DNA of 64,000 nt from the NCBI RefSeq assembly GCF_021021415.1, contig NZ_JAINWJ010000033.1:24814-88813 (forward strand). Reading direction: 5' to 3'. The notes below the pieces were generated by a model. The model ran no database searches. It saw only the letters and a list, made by a program, of their open reading frames with translations, and had not been told where the DNA came from. Of this stretch, positions 53,273 to 64,000 are shown one piece after another. The stretch is from Martelella mediterranea (GTDB taxonomy: Bacteria > Pseudomonadota > Alphaproteobacteria > Rhizobiales > Rhizobiaceae). The position numbers and the translations under genes were made by a program. Numbering within the stretch: the first letter of the stretch is position 1; every line of letters starts with the position of its first letter.

Positions 53273-53290
53273 ATCCGGAATTTTCCGGAT
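53273..53290 (-). promoter_or_regulatory. Hairpin just before the decarboxylase start
   Basis: ATCCGGAA, two bases, TTCCGGAT: a perfect 8-base stem, 28 bases upstream of the start codon in the transcribed leader. It sits between the speF-type element and the GAAGGGG ribosome site, and could be the expression arm of the leader switch. Inferred. Confidence 0.5.
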
Positions 53291-53449
53291 GACAAAGGGC
53301 GCATCGATCCGCGCACGAACCCGGCCGGTGGAGACCCCGGGGAACGGTTGCGGCGAACGCTCAAGTTTGAATCAGCCCTGAAAAACAAGGATGATCCGGC
53401 TTTGTCTGCCTTGGATTGGGGGATTGACCCGCCGCACTTCCGGCAATGA

Positions 53450-53615
53450 AGGTATGTGCCTCTTTAGTACCCCGGGGATGGAAATCCGGGAGACACCAGA
53501 AAGGCCCGCACCGTCGTTGCTTCAAGATGTCCTCGCTTGACCGGTTGGCCGGGAAGCGACTGGAGGGGTTAGTTCCAGGTACCTTACCGTGACCCTCACC
53601 ATTCGAGAGTTCGGC
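53450..53615 (-). ncRNA. speF-type leader RNA of ornithine decarboxylase
   Basis: The 535-base gap upstream of the decarboxylase gene has no credible protein gene but contains, on the minus strand, a block that fits the speF leader known from alphaproteobacterial ornithine decarboxylase genes. Landmarks are GGTACCTGGAACTAACCCC, CCAGTCGCTTCCCGG, CAAGCGAGGACATCTTGAAG and GGTGTCTCCCGGATTTCC. Local pairs such as CGCTT with AAGCG and CCGG with CCGG can form. The speF motif is a cis-acting element thought to respond to polyamine state. Identity is from remembered pattern and position; ends are approximate. Confidence 0.65.
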
Positions 53616-53780
53616 GGACACCCACAGGCACGCGCGACTTTGGGCAAGCGGAGAGATATTAAAACCGGACTTGAAAATCAAGTGGGGCAACCCCAAAATC
53701 TTCCCCTGTATCCCGTTGAAGATGCTATGTGATTGACAAAACTTCAGTAATTTTTTCGCAAGCCCTTTCAAGGAGCGGCA

Positions 53781-54704
53781 ATGGACACTTTGACGAGAAT
53801 GCGGGCCTTCATCGACGTGGTCGAGGCAGAAGGCTTTTCCGCCGCCGCCCGCAAGACCGGCCGTTCCAAGGCGCTGCTTTCGAAATATGTCCGTGAGTTA
53901 GAGGACGATCTCGGCGTGCTCTTGTTGAACCGAACCACCCGGCAGTTCTCGCTGACGGAGGCTGGACAGCTTTATCATCGCCGCGTGATCGACATCGTCC
54001 AGGACGTCGACAACCTCTCCGATACGGTGCGGGCTAACAATTCCGACCTGCGCGGCAAGCTCAAGGTTTCGGTGCCCCGCACCTTCATCGATGCCCCGGT
54101 CGGCCGGTCGCTGCTCGATTTCACCGCCGCTCATCCGGACCTGTCACTGGAAATCGTCGCCGAGGACCGGTTCGTCGATCTCGTCGAGGAAGGCTATGAT
54201 GTCGCGATCCGGATCACCAGCCTAGAGGATTCCGCGCTGATCGCGCGCAAGCTCGCGGATTTCAGGTCGCTCGTCTGCGTGTCGCCGACATGGCTGGCGG
54301 CGCTCGACCGGCCGCTGGAAAAGCCCGCCGATCTCGCCCATGTGCCCTTCCTGGTCGATACCAACCCGAAATCCCACGGCTCGCTCAGGTTCCGCAATCC
54401 CGAGGACGGCACCGTCTACACCGTGCCGATCCACGGCCCGGTATCGGTCAACTCGCCGATCACCACCATGCGCGGCGCGATCGCGGGGCTGGGCGCGGCG
54501 CTGGTGCCCGATTTTATTGCCACCGAAGCAATTGCATCGGGAGAACTCGTCACCCTGTTCGACGATCAACTGCCGACCAGCGCGGCGATCTATGCCATCT
54601 ACCCGCACCGCCGCTATCTGCCGCAGAAAGTGCGCACCTTCGTCGATTTCCTGACGAAATGGTTCCCGAACAACTGCACCGAAGCCGGCCCGAAGGTCCA
54701 ATAG
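53781..54704 (+). CDS. LysR-family transcriptional regulator
   Basis: A 307-residue regulator of the CrgA-like group: TRMRAFIDVVEAEGFSAAARK (helix-turn-helix at residues 15–60), LTEAGQLYHRRVIDIVQDVD, and effector domain with VPRTFIDAPVGRSLLDFTAAHPDLSLEIV. It ends FVDFLTKWF. It is divergent from the decarboxylase leader and convergent with pccR, 12 bases apart at the stop codons. A target cannot be named from the sequence. Confidence 0.92.
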   Translation: MDTLTRMRAFIDVVEAEGFSAAARKTGRSKALLSKYVRELEDDLGVLLLNRTTRQFSLTEAGQLYHRRVIDIVQDVDNLSDTVRANNSDLRGKLKVSVPRTFIDAPVGRSLLDFTAAHPDLSLEIVAEDRFVDLVEEGYDVAIRITSLEDSALIARKLADFRSLVCVSPTWLAALDRPLEKPADLAHVPFLVDTNPKSHGSLRFRNPEDGTVYTVPIHGPVSVNSPITTMRGAIAGLGAALVPDFIATEAIASGELVTLFDDQLPTSAAIYAIYPHRRYLPQKVRTFVDFLTKWFPNNCTEAGPKVQ

Positions 54705-54716
54705 CGACCCGCCGCC

Positions 54717-56126
54717 TCACATCAGTTCATACGGCAGAAAATGCCGCTGGTTCTGGTCGACGGCGATCTTGCGTTTCAGCGGCGGCACGGCGCGGCTCGG
54801 GCATTTGGTGCGCTCGCAGATCCGGCAGGAAATGCCGATCGGGCTGAAGGCGGCGCGATTGTCGGCGTCGAGATCGTCTGCATAGACGAAGGCGCCGGCA
54901 TAGGAGACCTCGCAGCCGAGCGCGATCGCATAGGTGGGCTTGGGCGCAAAGAAGCCGCCGCCGCCCTTGGTGATCTGGGTCGCCAGACAGAGATAGCGCG
55001 CGCCATCGGGCGTTTCGGCCAACTGGCGGATGATCCGGTCGGGCTGTTCGAAGGCCTGATGCACGTTCCAGAGCGGACAGGCTGCGCCGAAGCGGGCGAA
55101 TTGCAGCTTGGCGGCGCTGTGGCGCTTGGTGATGTTGCCCGCGCGGTCGACCCGCGCAAAGAAGATCGGCACGCCCTTCTGCCCGGGGCGCTGCAGCGTC
55201 GAAAGCCGATGACAGACCTGCTCCAGCGAGGAGCCGAACCGGGCTGACAGCAGTTCGATATCGTGGCGCAGTTCATGGGCGGCCGTGAGGAATTTGCGAT
55301 AGGGCATCATCAGCGCGCCGGCGAAATAATTCTGTAGCCCGGCCCGGCAGATATCGACCGCCTCGGGCGAGCGGAACCCAGCCTCCGCCGCGATCCGGTC
55401 GATCAGATCGGCCGCATGCAACTGCCCGATCTGCAGCGCCATCTGGAAGTTGCGGGTCGATTGCGGGATAGAAGCATTGATCGCCAGCGTGCGCTGCTTG
55501 GGATCGTATTGCCTGATCAGCGCGCTTTCCGGGCCGATCCGCAGCACCCTAACGCCGTGCGCCTTTTCAAGATGGGCGGCGAGAAGCGCTGCGTCGTCGG
55601 CCTCGCCGATGCCGATCTCTGCGGCCAGCTTTTCGGCGTTGATATCGAGATCGTGCAGATAATTGTCGACGAAATGGAAGAAATCGCGCACTTCCTCATA
55701 GGGCGTTGCCTCCAGCGGGCTCGCGCGCGAAATGGTATCATCGAAGCCGGCAAGCTGCTCGTTCATCCGCCGATAGGCCTGATGGGCGGCGAGCAGCGCG
55801 TGGGCGAAGCCGGGCGCGTTCTGGACCACGAGCTTCAACTCCTGAAGACCGGGCGTATAGTTCTCGAACACCGGATCCGTCAGCGCTTCCGTCAGCGCCG
55901 AGAGCAGCCGGTCCCCCTCCCCCGACGAAAGGTCGCTGAGATCGAGCTGGAATTTCTCCGCCAGCGCCAGAAGCACGGCGGCGGAAACCGGGCGTTGGTT
56001 GTTCTCGATCTGGTTAAGGTAGCTGGTCGAAATGCCGAGCCGTTCGGCGCACTGGCTCTGGGTCATGTTGCCATGGAGCCTGAGTTCACGCACCTTGCGT
56101 CCGATGAAGAGTTTTCCGGTGGCCAT
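54717..56126 (-). CDS. Short-chain acyl-CoA regulator (PccR/ScfR type)
   Basis: A 469-residue regulator. The XRE helix-turn-helix is at residues 10–65 (MTQSQCAERLGISTSYLNQIENNQRPVS, landmark). The middle has the degenerate ImmA/IrrE-like region, and the C-terminal DUF2083 part has the Cys-rich SCRICERTKCPSR. This matches the RamB/PccR/ScfR group, which sense acyl-CoA and control propionate and acetate genes. In Rhodobacter, PccR activates propionyl-CoA carboxylase genes. Here it is divergent from pccB across 119 bases containing tandem TTCGCAA sites. Confidence 0.93.
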   Translation of the reverse strand: MATGKLFIGRKVRELRLHGNMTQSQCAERLGISTSYLNQIENNQRPVSAAVLLALAEKFQLDLSDLSSGEGDRLLSALTEALTDPVFENYTPGLQELKLVVQNAPGFAHALLAAHQAYRRMNEQLAGFDDTISRASPLEATPYEEVRDFFHFVDNYLHDLDINAEKLAAEIGIGEADDAALLAAHLEKAHGVRVLRIGPESALIRQYDPKQRTLAINASIPQSTRNFQMALQIGQLHAADLIDRIAAEAGFRSPEAVDICRAGLQNYFAGALMMPYRKFLTAAHELRHDIELLSARFGSSLEQVCHRLSTLQRPGQKGVPIFFARVDRAGNITKRHSAAKLQFARFGAACPLWNVHQAFEQPDRIIRQLAETPDGARYLCLATQITKGGGGFFAPKPTYAIALGCEVSYAGAFVYADDLDADNRAAFSPIGISCRICERTKCPSRAVPPLKRKIAVDQNQRHFLPYELM

Positions 56127-56127
56127 G

Positions 56128-56143
56128 TTCGCAAATTCGCAAT
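56128..56143. promoter_or_regulatory. Tandem TTCGCAA sites between pccR and pccB
   Basis: Two directly adjacent 8-mers, TTCGCAAA (56128–56135) and TTCGCAAT (56136–56143), sit just outside the pccR start codon, with a related TTTTGCCA further on. Reported sites for PccR and RamB are of the type TTTGCAAA, so these are likely autoregulatory or shared operator elements. Inferred from likeness. Confidence 0.5.
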
Positions 56144-56245
56144 TTCAGTTTTGCCATTTTATAATTTAACAAACTCACGCGTTCAATCATATTCTGGGAC
56201 GCGGCTTTGGGTTATGGCCACGGTTCAGGTGACATGGGGAGAGAC

Positions 56246-57778
56246 ATGCGAACAGTTCTGGAGCAATTGGAAGCGCGGCGGGAGGAAGCCCGTCTTGGCG
56301 GCGGTCAGCGCCGCATCGACGCCCAGCACGCCAAGGGCAAGCTGACGGCGCGCGAGCGCATCGACGTGCTGTTCGACGAGGGCTCGTTCGAAGAATACGA
56401 CATGTATGTCACCCATCGCTGCGTCGATTTCGGCATGGCCGGACAGAAAGTGCCGGGCGATGGCGTGGTCACCGGCTGGGGCACGATCAATGGCCGCCAG
56501 GTCTATGTGTTCTCGCAGGATTTCACCGTGCTTGGCGGCTCGCTGTCGGAAACCCACGCCCAGAAGATCTGCAAGATCATGGATATGGCGGTGAAGAACG
56601 GCGCGCCGGTGATCGGCCTCAATGATTCCGGCGGCGCGCGCATTCAGGAAGGCGTCGCCTCGCTTGCCGGCTATGCCGAAGTGTTCCGCCGCAATGTCGA
56701 GGCCTCCGGCGTGATCCCGCAGATTTCGGTGATCATGGGCCCCTGCGCGGGCGGCGCGGTCTATTCCCCGGCGATGACCGATTTCATCTTCATGGTGCGC
56801 GACAGTTCCTTCATGTTCGTCACCGGCCCGGATGTGGTGAAGACCGTCACCAACGAGGTGATCACGGCGGAAGAACTCGGCGGTGCCGACACCCATACAA
56901 AGAAGTCCTCCGTCGCCGACGGGGCTTACGAGAACGATATCGAAACGCTGGAACAGGTCCGGCTGCTATTCGATTTCCTGCCGCTGAACAATCGCGAAAA
57001 ACCGCCGGTGCGCCCGTTCCACGACGATCCGGGCCGGATCGAGAAACGCCTCGACACGCTGATCCCCGACAGTTCCAACAAGCCCTACGACATGAAGGAG
57101 CTGATCCTGGCGCTTGCCGACGAGGGCGATTTCTTCGAACTTCAGGAAGCCTATGCCAGAAACGTCATCACCGGCTTTCTACGCATCGAAGGCCAGACCG
57201 TCGGCGTGGTCGCCAACCAGCCGATGGTGCTGGCCGGCTGCCTCGACATCGACAGTTCGCGCAAGGCGGCCCGTTTCGTGCGTTTCTGCGATGCCTTCAA
57301 CATTCCGCTTCTGACGCTGGTCGACGTGCCGGGCTTCCTGCCGGGCACCGGCCAGGAATATGGCGGCGTCATCAAGCACGGTGCGAAACTGCTGTTCGCC
57401 TATGCCCAGGCCACCGTGCCGATGGTGACGCTGATCACCCGCAAGGCCTATGGCGGGGCCTATGACGTGATGGCCTCGAAACATATCGGCGCGGATATCA
57501 ATTATGCATGGCCGACGGCCGAGATCGCGGTGATGGGCGCGAAGGGCGCGACCGAAATCCTCCACCGCGCCGATCTGGCCGATGCCGAGAAGATCGCCGC
57601 CAGGGTGGCCGAATACGAGGAGCGCTTCGCCAACCCCTTCGTCGCCGCCGAACGCGGCTTCATCGACGAGGTGATCATGCCGCATTCCTCCCGCCGCCGC
57701 ATCGCCCGCGCCTTCGCCTCTCTCCGCAATAAGCGGGCGGACACGCACTGGAAGAAACACGACACAATGCCGTTATAG
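56246..57778 (+). CDS. pccB: Propionyl-CoA carboxylase beta subunit
   Basis: A 510-residue carboxyltransferase subunit that moves CO2 from biotin to propionyl-CoA, giving (S)-methylmalonyl-CoA. Crotonase-fold halves are seen: [14 protein letters not shown] and [21 protein letters not shown] in the N half, [30 protein letters not shown] and [11 protein letters not shown] in the C half, all typical of PccB. ATG 56246 has GGGGAGA upstream; a frame-only start 13 codons earlier lacks it. First gene of the operon under PccR. Confidence 0.97.
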   Translation: MRTVLEQLEARREEARLGGGQRRIDAQHAKGKLTARERIDVLFDEGSFEEYDMYVTHRCVDFGMAGQKVPGDGVVTGWGTINGRQVYVFSQDFTVLGGSLSETHAQKICKIMDMAVKNGAPVIGLNDSGGARIQEGVASLAGYAEVFRRNVEASGVIPQISVIMGPCAGGAVYSPAMTDFIFMVRDSSFMFVTGPDVVKTVTNEVITAEELGGADTHTKKSSVADGAYENDIETLEQVRLLFDFLPLNNREKPPVRPFHDDPGRIEKRLDTLIPDSSNKPYDMKELILALADEGDFFELQEAYARNVITGFLRIEGQTVGVVANQPMVLAGCLDIDSSRKAARFVRFCDAFNIPLLTLVDVPGFLPGTGQEYGGVIKHGAKLLFAYAQATVPMVTLITRKAYGGAYDVMASKHIGADINYAWPTAEIAVMGAKGATEILHRADLADAEKIAARVAEYEERFANPFVAAERGFIDEVIMPHSSRRRIARAFASLRNKRADTHWKKHDTMPL

Positions 57779-57875
57779 GGCCGTTATAGGGGCAGAATGT
57801 CGCTGCGGCGGGGCCTATATAGAGTGCCCGCCGCGCCTTCGCATCGCGCGCGGCCACCACAGAGGACACAATCCC

Positions 57876-58760
57876 ATGACCGAGAACAAGTTTCCGCCCG
57901 AAAACAACCTGCCCGCCGGCTACGTCCCGCCCAAGGTGTGGACGTGGGAGCCGGGCAATGGCGGCGCCTTCGCCAGCATCAACCGGCCGACCGCCGGCCC
58001 CACCCATGACAAGGAACTGCCGGTCGGCAAGCATCCGCTGCAGCTCTATTCGCTCGGCACGCCCAACGGCCAGAAGGCGACAATCCTGCTTGAGGAACTG
58101 CTCGAAGCCGGCCATGGCGACGCCGAATACGACGCCTGGATGATCAAGATCGGCGACGGCGACCAGTTCGGCTCCGGCTTTGTCGGCGTCAATCCGAACT
58201 CCAAGATCCCGGCGATGATGGACCATGCGCCGAAGGACGGCGGCGAACCGGTGCGCTTGTTCGAGAGCGGCTCGATCATGACCTATCTCGCGGAAAAATT
58301 CGGCGCTTTCCTGCCGACGGATCCCCGGCCCAGGGCCGAAACCTTCAACTGGCTGTTCTGGCAAATGGGCTCTGCGCCCTTCCTCGGCGGCGGCTTCGGG
58401 CATTTCTATGCCTATGCGCCGATCAAGATCCAGTATGCCATCGATCGCTATGCCATGGAGGTCAAGCGCCAGATGGATGTGCTGAACCGCCAGCTTGCGG
58501 AAAACAAGTTCATCGCGGGCAGCGAATATACCATTGCCGACATGGCGATCTGGCCCTGGTACGGACGCCTTGCCCAGCACGGCGCCTATAATGACGCCGG
58601 CACGTTCCTTTCGGTCGATGAATATGAGCATGTCCAGCGCTGGACCAGGCAACTGGCGGAACGCCCCGCGATCAAGCGCGGCTCGATCGTGAACAAGCCG
58701 TCGGGCGAGCCCGCGCTCAAGGAACGTCACGCCGCGTCGGATTTCGACGGCATATTGTAA
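57876..58760 (+). CDS. yghU: Glutathione S-transferase-like disulfide oxidoreductase (YghU type)
   Basis: A 294-residue GST of the nu class, longer than ordinary GSTs at the N-terminus (residues 1–50). The thioredoxin-like half contains LYSLGTPNGQKATILLEELL with the Thr-Pro-Asn glutathione contact and VNPNSKIPAMMD, then FESGSIMTYLAEKFG. The helical half has FIAGSEYTIADMAIWPWYGR. YghU binds two glutathiones and reduces organic peroxides and disulfides. It sits within the propionyl-CoA block, 97 bases after pccB; a link to that pathway is not evident. Confidence 0.92.
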   Translation: MTENKFPPENNLPAGYVPPKVWTWEPGNGGAFASINRPTAGPTHDKELPVGKHPLQLYSLGTPNGQKATILLEELLEAGHGDAEYDAWMIKIGDGDQFGSGFVGVNPNSKIPAMMDHAPKDGGEPVRLFESGSIMTYLAEKFGAFLPTDPRPRAETFNWLFWQMGSAPFLGGGFGHFYAYAPIKIQYAIDRYAMEVKRQMDVLNRQLAENKFIAGSEYTIADMAIWPWYGRLAQHGAYNDAGTFLSVDEYEHVQRWTRQLAERPAIKRGSIVNKPSGEPALKERHAASDFDGIL

Positions 58761-58804
58761 GGCGCAATTTATAAGGCCCGATGGCGCGGCTGAAGGAGAC
58801 TGAA

Positions 58805-59182
58805 ATGGCCAAACTGCCCGACATGACAAAGCATCGCGGATTTCCCTCCGGCATGCCCGGCACCGGCATCCAGTTCGTCATCCGCCGCGCCAATCCCAAA
58901 CGGGTGACGCCGATCAAGGCCCTGCCGCGCAAGGCTCGCCATGGCTCGAAGGAGCACCTCGTCGATGCCGCCTTTCTGCACGCGCTCTGGCACCATTTCG
59001 GCGATCAGCCGTTCGAGCGCGGCAATCTCGACGCGGCGCGCCTGTCGCTGCTGTTCGGTCGCGAGGTCGTCGCGGTCGAGCAGGATTTCGATCCGCAGTC
59101 CTATGAAGCCATGCTGGTGATCAACGAACCGGTGGCGCGGGCGAGTTTCCCGGAATCATTCGAAGATCATCTGGAGGTTTGA
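58805..59182 (+). CDS. Hypothetical protein inside the propionyl-CoA block
   Basis: A 125-residue basic, soluble protein with no recognised family (KHRGFPSGMPGTGIQFVIRR, RKARHGSKEHLVDAAFLHALWHHFGDQPF, ESFEDHLEV). ATG 58805 has AAGGAG at 9-base spacing, better than the ATG at 58781. The stop is 2 bases before the pccA start, and pccA's ribosome site GGAGG lies within its last codons, so the two are coupled. That placement hints at a role with pccA or its biotin, but nothing in the sequence shows it. Confidence 0.7.
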   Translation: MAKLPDMTKHRGFPSGMPGTGIQFVIRRANPKRVTPIKALPRKARHGSKEHLVDAAFLHALWHHFGDQPFERGNLDAARLSLLFGREVVAVEQDFDPQSYEAMLVINEPVARASFPESFEDHLEV

Positions 59183-59184
59183 CG

Positions 59185-61191
59185 GTGTCGCTCAAGAAAA
59201 TCCTTATCGCCAATCGCGGCGAAATCGCCTGCCGGGTCATCAAGACGGCGAAGACCATGGGCATTGCAACGGTCGCGGTCTATTCCGATGCCGACCGCGA
59301 TGCGCTGCATGTGAAAATGGCCGACGAGGCCGTGCATATCGGCCCCGCCCCCTCCAACCAGTCCTATAACGTCATCGACAATATCATCGCGGCGATCCGG
59401 GAGTCCGGCGCGGATGCGGTGCATCCGGGCTATGGTTTTCTCTCCGAAAACCCGGTTTTTGCCGCAGCCCTCGAAAAGGAAGGCGTCGCCTTCATCGGCC
59501 CGCCCGTCGGCGCGATCGAGGCGATGGGCGACAAGATCACCTCCAAGAAGCTCGCGGCCGAGGCCGGCGTTTCCACCGTGCCCGGCCATATGGGGCTGAT
59601 CGCGGATGCCGACGAGGCGGTAAAAATCTCCGACGAGATCGGCTATCCGGTGATGATCAAGGCATCGGCCGGTGGTGGCGGCAAGGGCATGCGGATTGCC
59701 TGGAATGCCGATGAGGCGCGCGAAGGCTTCCAGTCCTCGAAGAACGAGGCCAAGAATGCCTTTGGCGACGACCGCATCTTCATCGAGAAATTCGTCACCG
59801 AGCCGCGCCATATCGAAATCCAGGTGCTGGGCGACAAGCACGGCAACTGTCTCTATCTCGGCGAACGCGAATGCTCGATCCAGCGCCGCAACCAGAAGGT
59901 CATCGAAGAAGCGCCCTCGCCTTTCCTGGATGAAGCGACGCGAAAGGCCATGGGCGAGCAGGCCGTGGCGCTGGCCAAGGCGGTCGGCTACCACTCCGCC
60001 GGCACGGTGGAGTTCATCGTCGATGGCAGGCAGAACAAGTTCTATTTCCTCGAAATGAACACCCGGCTGCAGGTGGAGCATCCGGTGACCGAGCTTGTCA
60101 CCGGGCTCGATCTGGTCGAGCAGATGATCCGTGTAGCCGCCGGCGAAGCTCTGTCCTTCGGTCAGGATGATGTGGAACTCAAGGGCTGGGCGATCGAAAC
60201 CCGGCTTTACGCCGAAGACCCCTACCGCAATTTCCTGCCCTCGATCGGCAGGCTGACGCGCTATCGCCCGCCGCAGGAGGGACGCTATCCCGACGGATCC
60301 GTGGTGCGCAACGATACCGGCGTCACCGAGGGCGGCGAGATCTCGATGTATTACGACCCGATGATCGCCAAGCTCTGCACCCACGCCCCCGACCGCGCCA
60401 GCGCGATCGATGCGATGAGCGACGCGCTCGACAATTTCGAGGTCGAGGGCATCGGTCACAACCTGCCGTTTCTTTCGGCGGTCATGCGCCAGGAGCGGTT
60501 CCGCGCCGGCCGGCTGACCACCGCCTATATCGCCGAGGAATTTCCCGACGGCTTTGCCGGCGTCGAACCGGACGACCATGCCGCCCGGATGCTGGCGGCG
60601 ATCGCCGCGCTGATCAATTACCGGGTACAGGACCGGGCGGCCCATATCTCCGGCACCATCGACAATCACCGCCGATCCGTCGGCGCCGACTGGGTGGTCA
60701 CGCTTGCCGGCCACGCCTTCACGCTGACGATCGCGGCCGGAAGCATTGCCACGGTCACCTTTGCCGATGGCAAGACGACAAGTGTTGCCGGCGACTGGCA
60801 GCCGGGGATGAGCCATGCCCGTTTCGAGGTCGATGGCCGTCCTGTTGGCATCAAGGTCGATCTGAAGGGCCCCGCGATCCGCCTGCGCTGGCGCGGCATG
60901 GATGTTACGGCGCGGGTCCGCTCGCCGCATGTGGCGGCGCTGGCGAAACTGATGCCGCACAAAATGCCGCCGGACACCTCGAAAATGCTGCTCTGCCCGA
61001 TGCCGGGCGTGATCACCGCGCTGTCGGTCGCAACGGGCGATACGGTCGAGGCCGGCCAGGCGCTTGCCACCGTGGAGGCGATGAAGATGGAAAACATCCT
61101 GCGCGCGGAAAGGCGCGGCGTGGTGAAGGCCGTTGCCGTCGAAACCGGCCAGAGCCTTGCCGTCGATGAAATGATCATGGAATTCGAATGA
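59185..61191 (+). CDS. pccA: Propionyl-CoA carboxylase alpha (biotin) subunit
   Basis: A 668-residue protein: biotin-carboxylase N-domain ([14 protein letters not shown]), ATP-grasp with glycine-rich [13 protein letters not shown] and [14 protein letters not shown], a linker (BT) domain, and a C-terminal biotin carrier with biotinylated Lys about residue 634 in VEAMKMEN. It carboxylates biotin with ATP and bicarbonate for PccB. GTG 59185 is chosen because GGAGG lies 7 bases upstream; the TTG at 59179 is too close to it. Two bases separate it from the upstream stop. Confidence 0.97.
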   Translation: MSLKKILIANRGEIACRVIKTAKTMGIATVAVYSDADRDALHVKMADEAVHIGPAPSNQSYNVIDNIIAAIRESGADAVHPGYGFLSENPVFAAALEKEGVAFIGPPVGAIEAMGDKITSKKLAAEAGVSTVPGHMGLIADADEAVKISDEIGYPVMIKASAGGGGKGMRIAWNADEAREGFQSSKNEAKNAFGDDRIFIEKFVTEPRHIEIQVLGDKHGNCLYLGERECSIQRRNQKVIEEAPSPFLDEATRKAMGEQAVALAKAVGYHSAGTVEFIVDGRQNKFYFLEMNTRLQVEHPVTELVTGLDLVEQMIRVAAGEALSFGQDDVELKGWAIETRLYAEDPYRNFLPSIGRLTRYRPPQEGRYPDGSVVRNDTGVTEGGEISMYYDPMIAKLCTHAPDRASAIDAMSDALDNFEVEGIGHNLPFLSAVMRQERFRAGRLTTAYIAEEFPDGFAGVEPDDHAARMLAAIAALINYRVQDRAAHISGTIDNHRRSVGADWVVTLAGHAFTLTIAAGSIATVTFADGKTTSVAGDWQPGMSHARFEVDGRPVGIKVDLKGPAIRLRWRGMDVTARVRSPHVAALAKLMPHKMPPDTSKMLLCPMPGVITALSVATGDTVEAGQALATVEAMKMENILRAERRGVVKAVAVETGQSLAVDEMIMEFE

Positions 61192-61213
61192 GGACCGGCG
61201 GGAGGAAATGACG

Positions 61214-63355
<2,142 letters not shown>

Positions 63356-63356
63356 C

Positions 63357-63758
63357 ATGATCAAAGGCCTCAACCACGTCGCCATCGCCGTGCCCGACCT
63401 TGCCGAGGCAGCGGCAAGCTATGAAGCACTGGGCGCGAAAGTGTCCGAGCCGCAGGACCTTCCCGAACACGGTGTGACCGTCGTGTTCATCACCCTCGAC
63501 AACACCAAGATCGAACTGCTGCACCCGCTGGGAGAAGACTCGCCGATCGCCAGTTTCCTCGACAAGAACCCGAGCGGCGGCATCCATCACCTCTGCTTCG
63601 AGGTGGAGGACATCGCCGATGCCTCGGCCAGGCTTGGCGAATGCGGCATCCGCGTACTCGGCGACGGCAAGCCGAAGACCGGCGCGCATGGCAAGCCTGT
63701 CCTGTTCGCCCATCCCAAGGATTTTCAGGGTGCGCTGATCGAGTTCGAACAGGAATAA
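63357..63758 (+). CDS. Methylmalonyl-CoA epimerase
   Basis: A 133-residue VOC-fold protein: KGLNHVAIAVPDLAEAAASYE with metal His, ELLHPLGEDSPIASFLDKN, GGIHHLCFEVEDI and the end HPKDFQGALIEFEQ with metal Glu. It flips (S)- to (R)-methylmalonyl-CoA, joining the carboxylase to the mutase. GGAGG lies 9 bases before ATG 63357 within the end of the mutase gene. With pccA, pccB and the mutase it completes the propionyl-CoA to succinyl-CoA route. Confidence 0.95.
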   Translation: MIKGLNHVAIAVPDLAEAAASYEALGAKVSEPQDLPEHGVTVVFITLDNTKIELLHPLGEDSPIASFLDKNPSGGIHHLCFEVEDIADASARLGECGIRVLGDGKPKTGAHGKPVLFAHPKDFQGALIEFEQE

Positions 63759-63811
63759 ATTCCTCAGCTACCGGATCACCACGCAAGCCTCGCCGCAAAG
63801 CTCCCCAATCT

Positions 63812-63948
63812 TCTCGCCCCGGAGGGGAGAGATGTCGCGAAAGCGACAGTGAGGGGAGAGTCCATCCCTGCGAGCGCCCTCACCTATTGAAACGCCGCGC
63901 CACCCTCACTGCCCCTTTCGGGGCATCTCTCCCGCCAGCGGGAGAGAG
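63812..63948. repeat. Rhizobial palindromic intergenic repeat, copy 2
   Basis: The same arrangement as at 51231–51362. The left arm has GGAGGGGAGAGATG, the identical hairpin GTCGC-GAAA-GCGAC and CAGTGAGGGG. The right arm has CCCTCACTGCCCC and a TTTC loop closed by GGGGCATCTCTCCC, ending CCAGCGGGAGAGAG. The outer tips differ from copy 1 but still pair with each other, so the fold is kept while bases change. It lies after the epimerase gene; the rest of 63759–64000 shows no gene. Confidence 0.88.
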
Positions 63949-64000
63949 TATTGGGAGCAAGCGGCACTGTCGGAACGCTGCTTGCGCTCACGCCTCGTCT

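Noticed and set aside
53640..53720. A -35/-10 pair (TTGATT and TAATAT on the minus strand) for the decarboxylase gene.
   Set aside because: The spacer is 14 bases, too short to call a promoter with confidence.
53361..53771. A 136-codon open frame in the decarboxylase leader.
   Set aside because: It runs through the speF-type RNA element, has no family pattern, and its composition looks like structured RNA read as protein.

Overview
The window is GC-rich chromosomal DNA from an alphaproteobacterium of the order Hyphomicrobiales (Rhizobiales), most likely a member of or close relative of the Rhizobiaceae. The reasons are the gene set and order sciP–fliJ–ctrA–rpoH–rluD–eipA–chpT, the purA neighbourhood, a speF-type RNA leader before ornithine decarboxylase, a PccR-controlled propionyl-CoA operon, and two copies of a palindromic intergenic repeat of a kind common in rhizobia. 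The species cannot be fixed from sequence reading alone. No rRNA, insertion sequence, integrase or CRISPR array was seen; one tRNA (Gly-GCC) is present. Gene density and codon use are those of a core chromosome.

Layout. 1–5,100: end of a sugar-type ABC ATPase, glutathione synthetase, a TM2 membrane protein, ComM, a heptamer tandem repeat, an orphan DUF2793 protein and a small membrane protein. 5,085–7,682 (minus): an overlapping three-gene operon of unknown function (lipoyl-like membrane protein, secreted protein, inactive trypsin-like protein). 7,937–10,342 (minus): housekeeping genes (Trm112-like, Lon N-domain protein, thioredoxin/TPR co-chaperone, prolyl-tRNA editing). 10,694–18,540: tRNA-Gly and the cell-cycle block, holding sciP, fliJ, ctrA, rpoH, rluD, an RNA methyltransferase, eipA and chpT, with CtrA-box-like sites and a cluster of GANTC methylation sites in the promoter regions. 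18,894–24,246: TolC-like lipoprotein, nitroreductase, a large acidic single-pass membrane protein, purA.

24,410–34,256: DMT exporter, a creatininase-family amidohydrolase behind a hairpin that sequesters its Shine-Dalgarno sequence (riboswitch candidate), a secreted orphan, then a LysR-controlled operon (NMT1/THI5-type ABC importer, cytosine-deaminase-like hydrolase, FAD oxidase, quinone reductase) that looks like uptake and breakdown of a nitrogen heterocycle. 34,443–45,388: GH32 fructosidase, an ABC importer of the PF04392 type, DsrE protein, uracil-DNA glycosylase, aldehyde dehydrogenase, RidA, and a hexuronate cluster (kdgK, gntR, uxaC).

45,762–49,150: an iron cluster (ferritin, feoA, feoB) ending in a membrane-anchored GUN4-domain protein, an unexpected tetrapyrrole-binding family here. 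49,327–53,245: typA, a rhizobial repeat, a GNAT acetyltransferase, ornithine decarboxylase with its structured leader. 53,781–63,758: LysR, then pccR divergent from pccB, yghU-like GST, a small unknown gene, pccA, methylmalonyl-CoA mutase and epimerase. Together these give the whole route from propionyl-CoA to succinyl-CoA. A second copy of the palindromic repeat closes the window.
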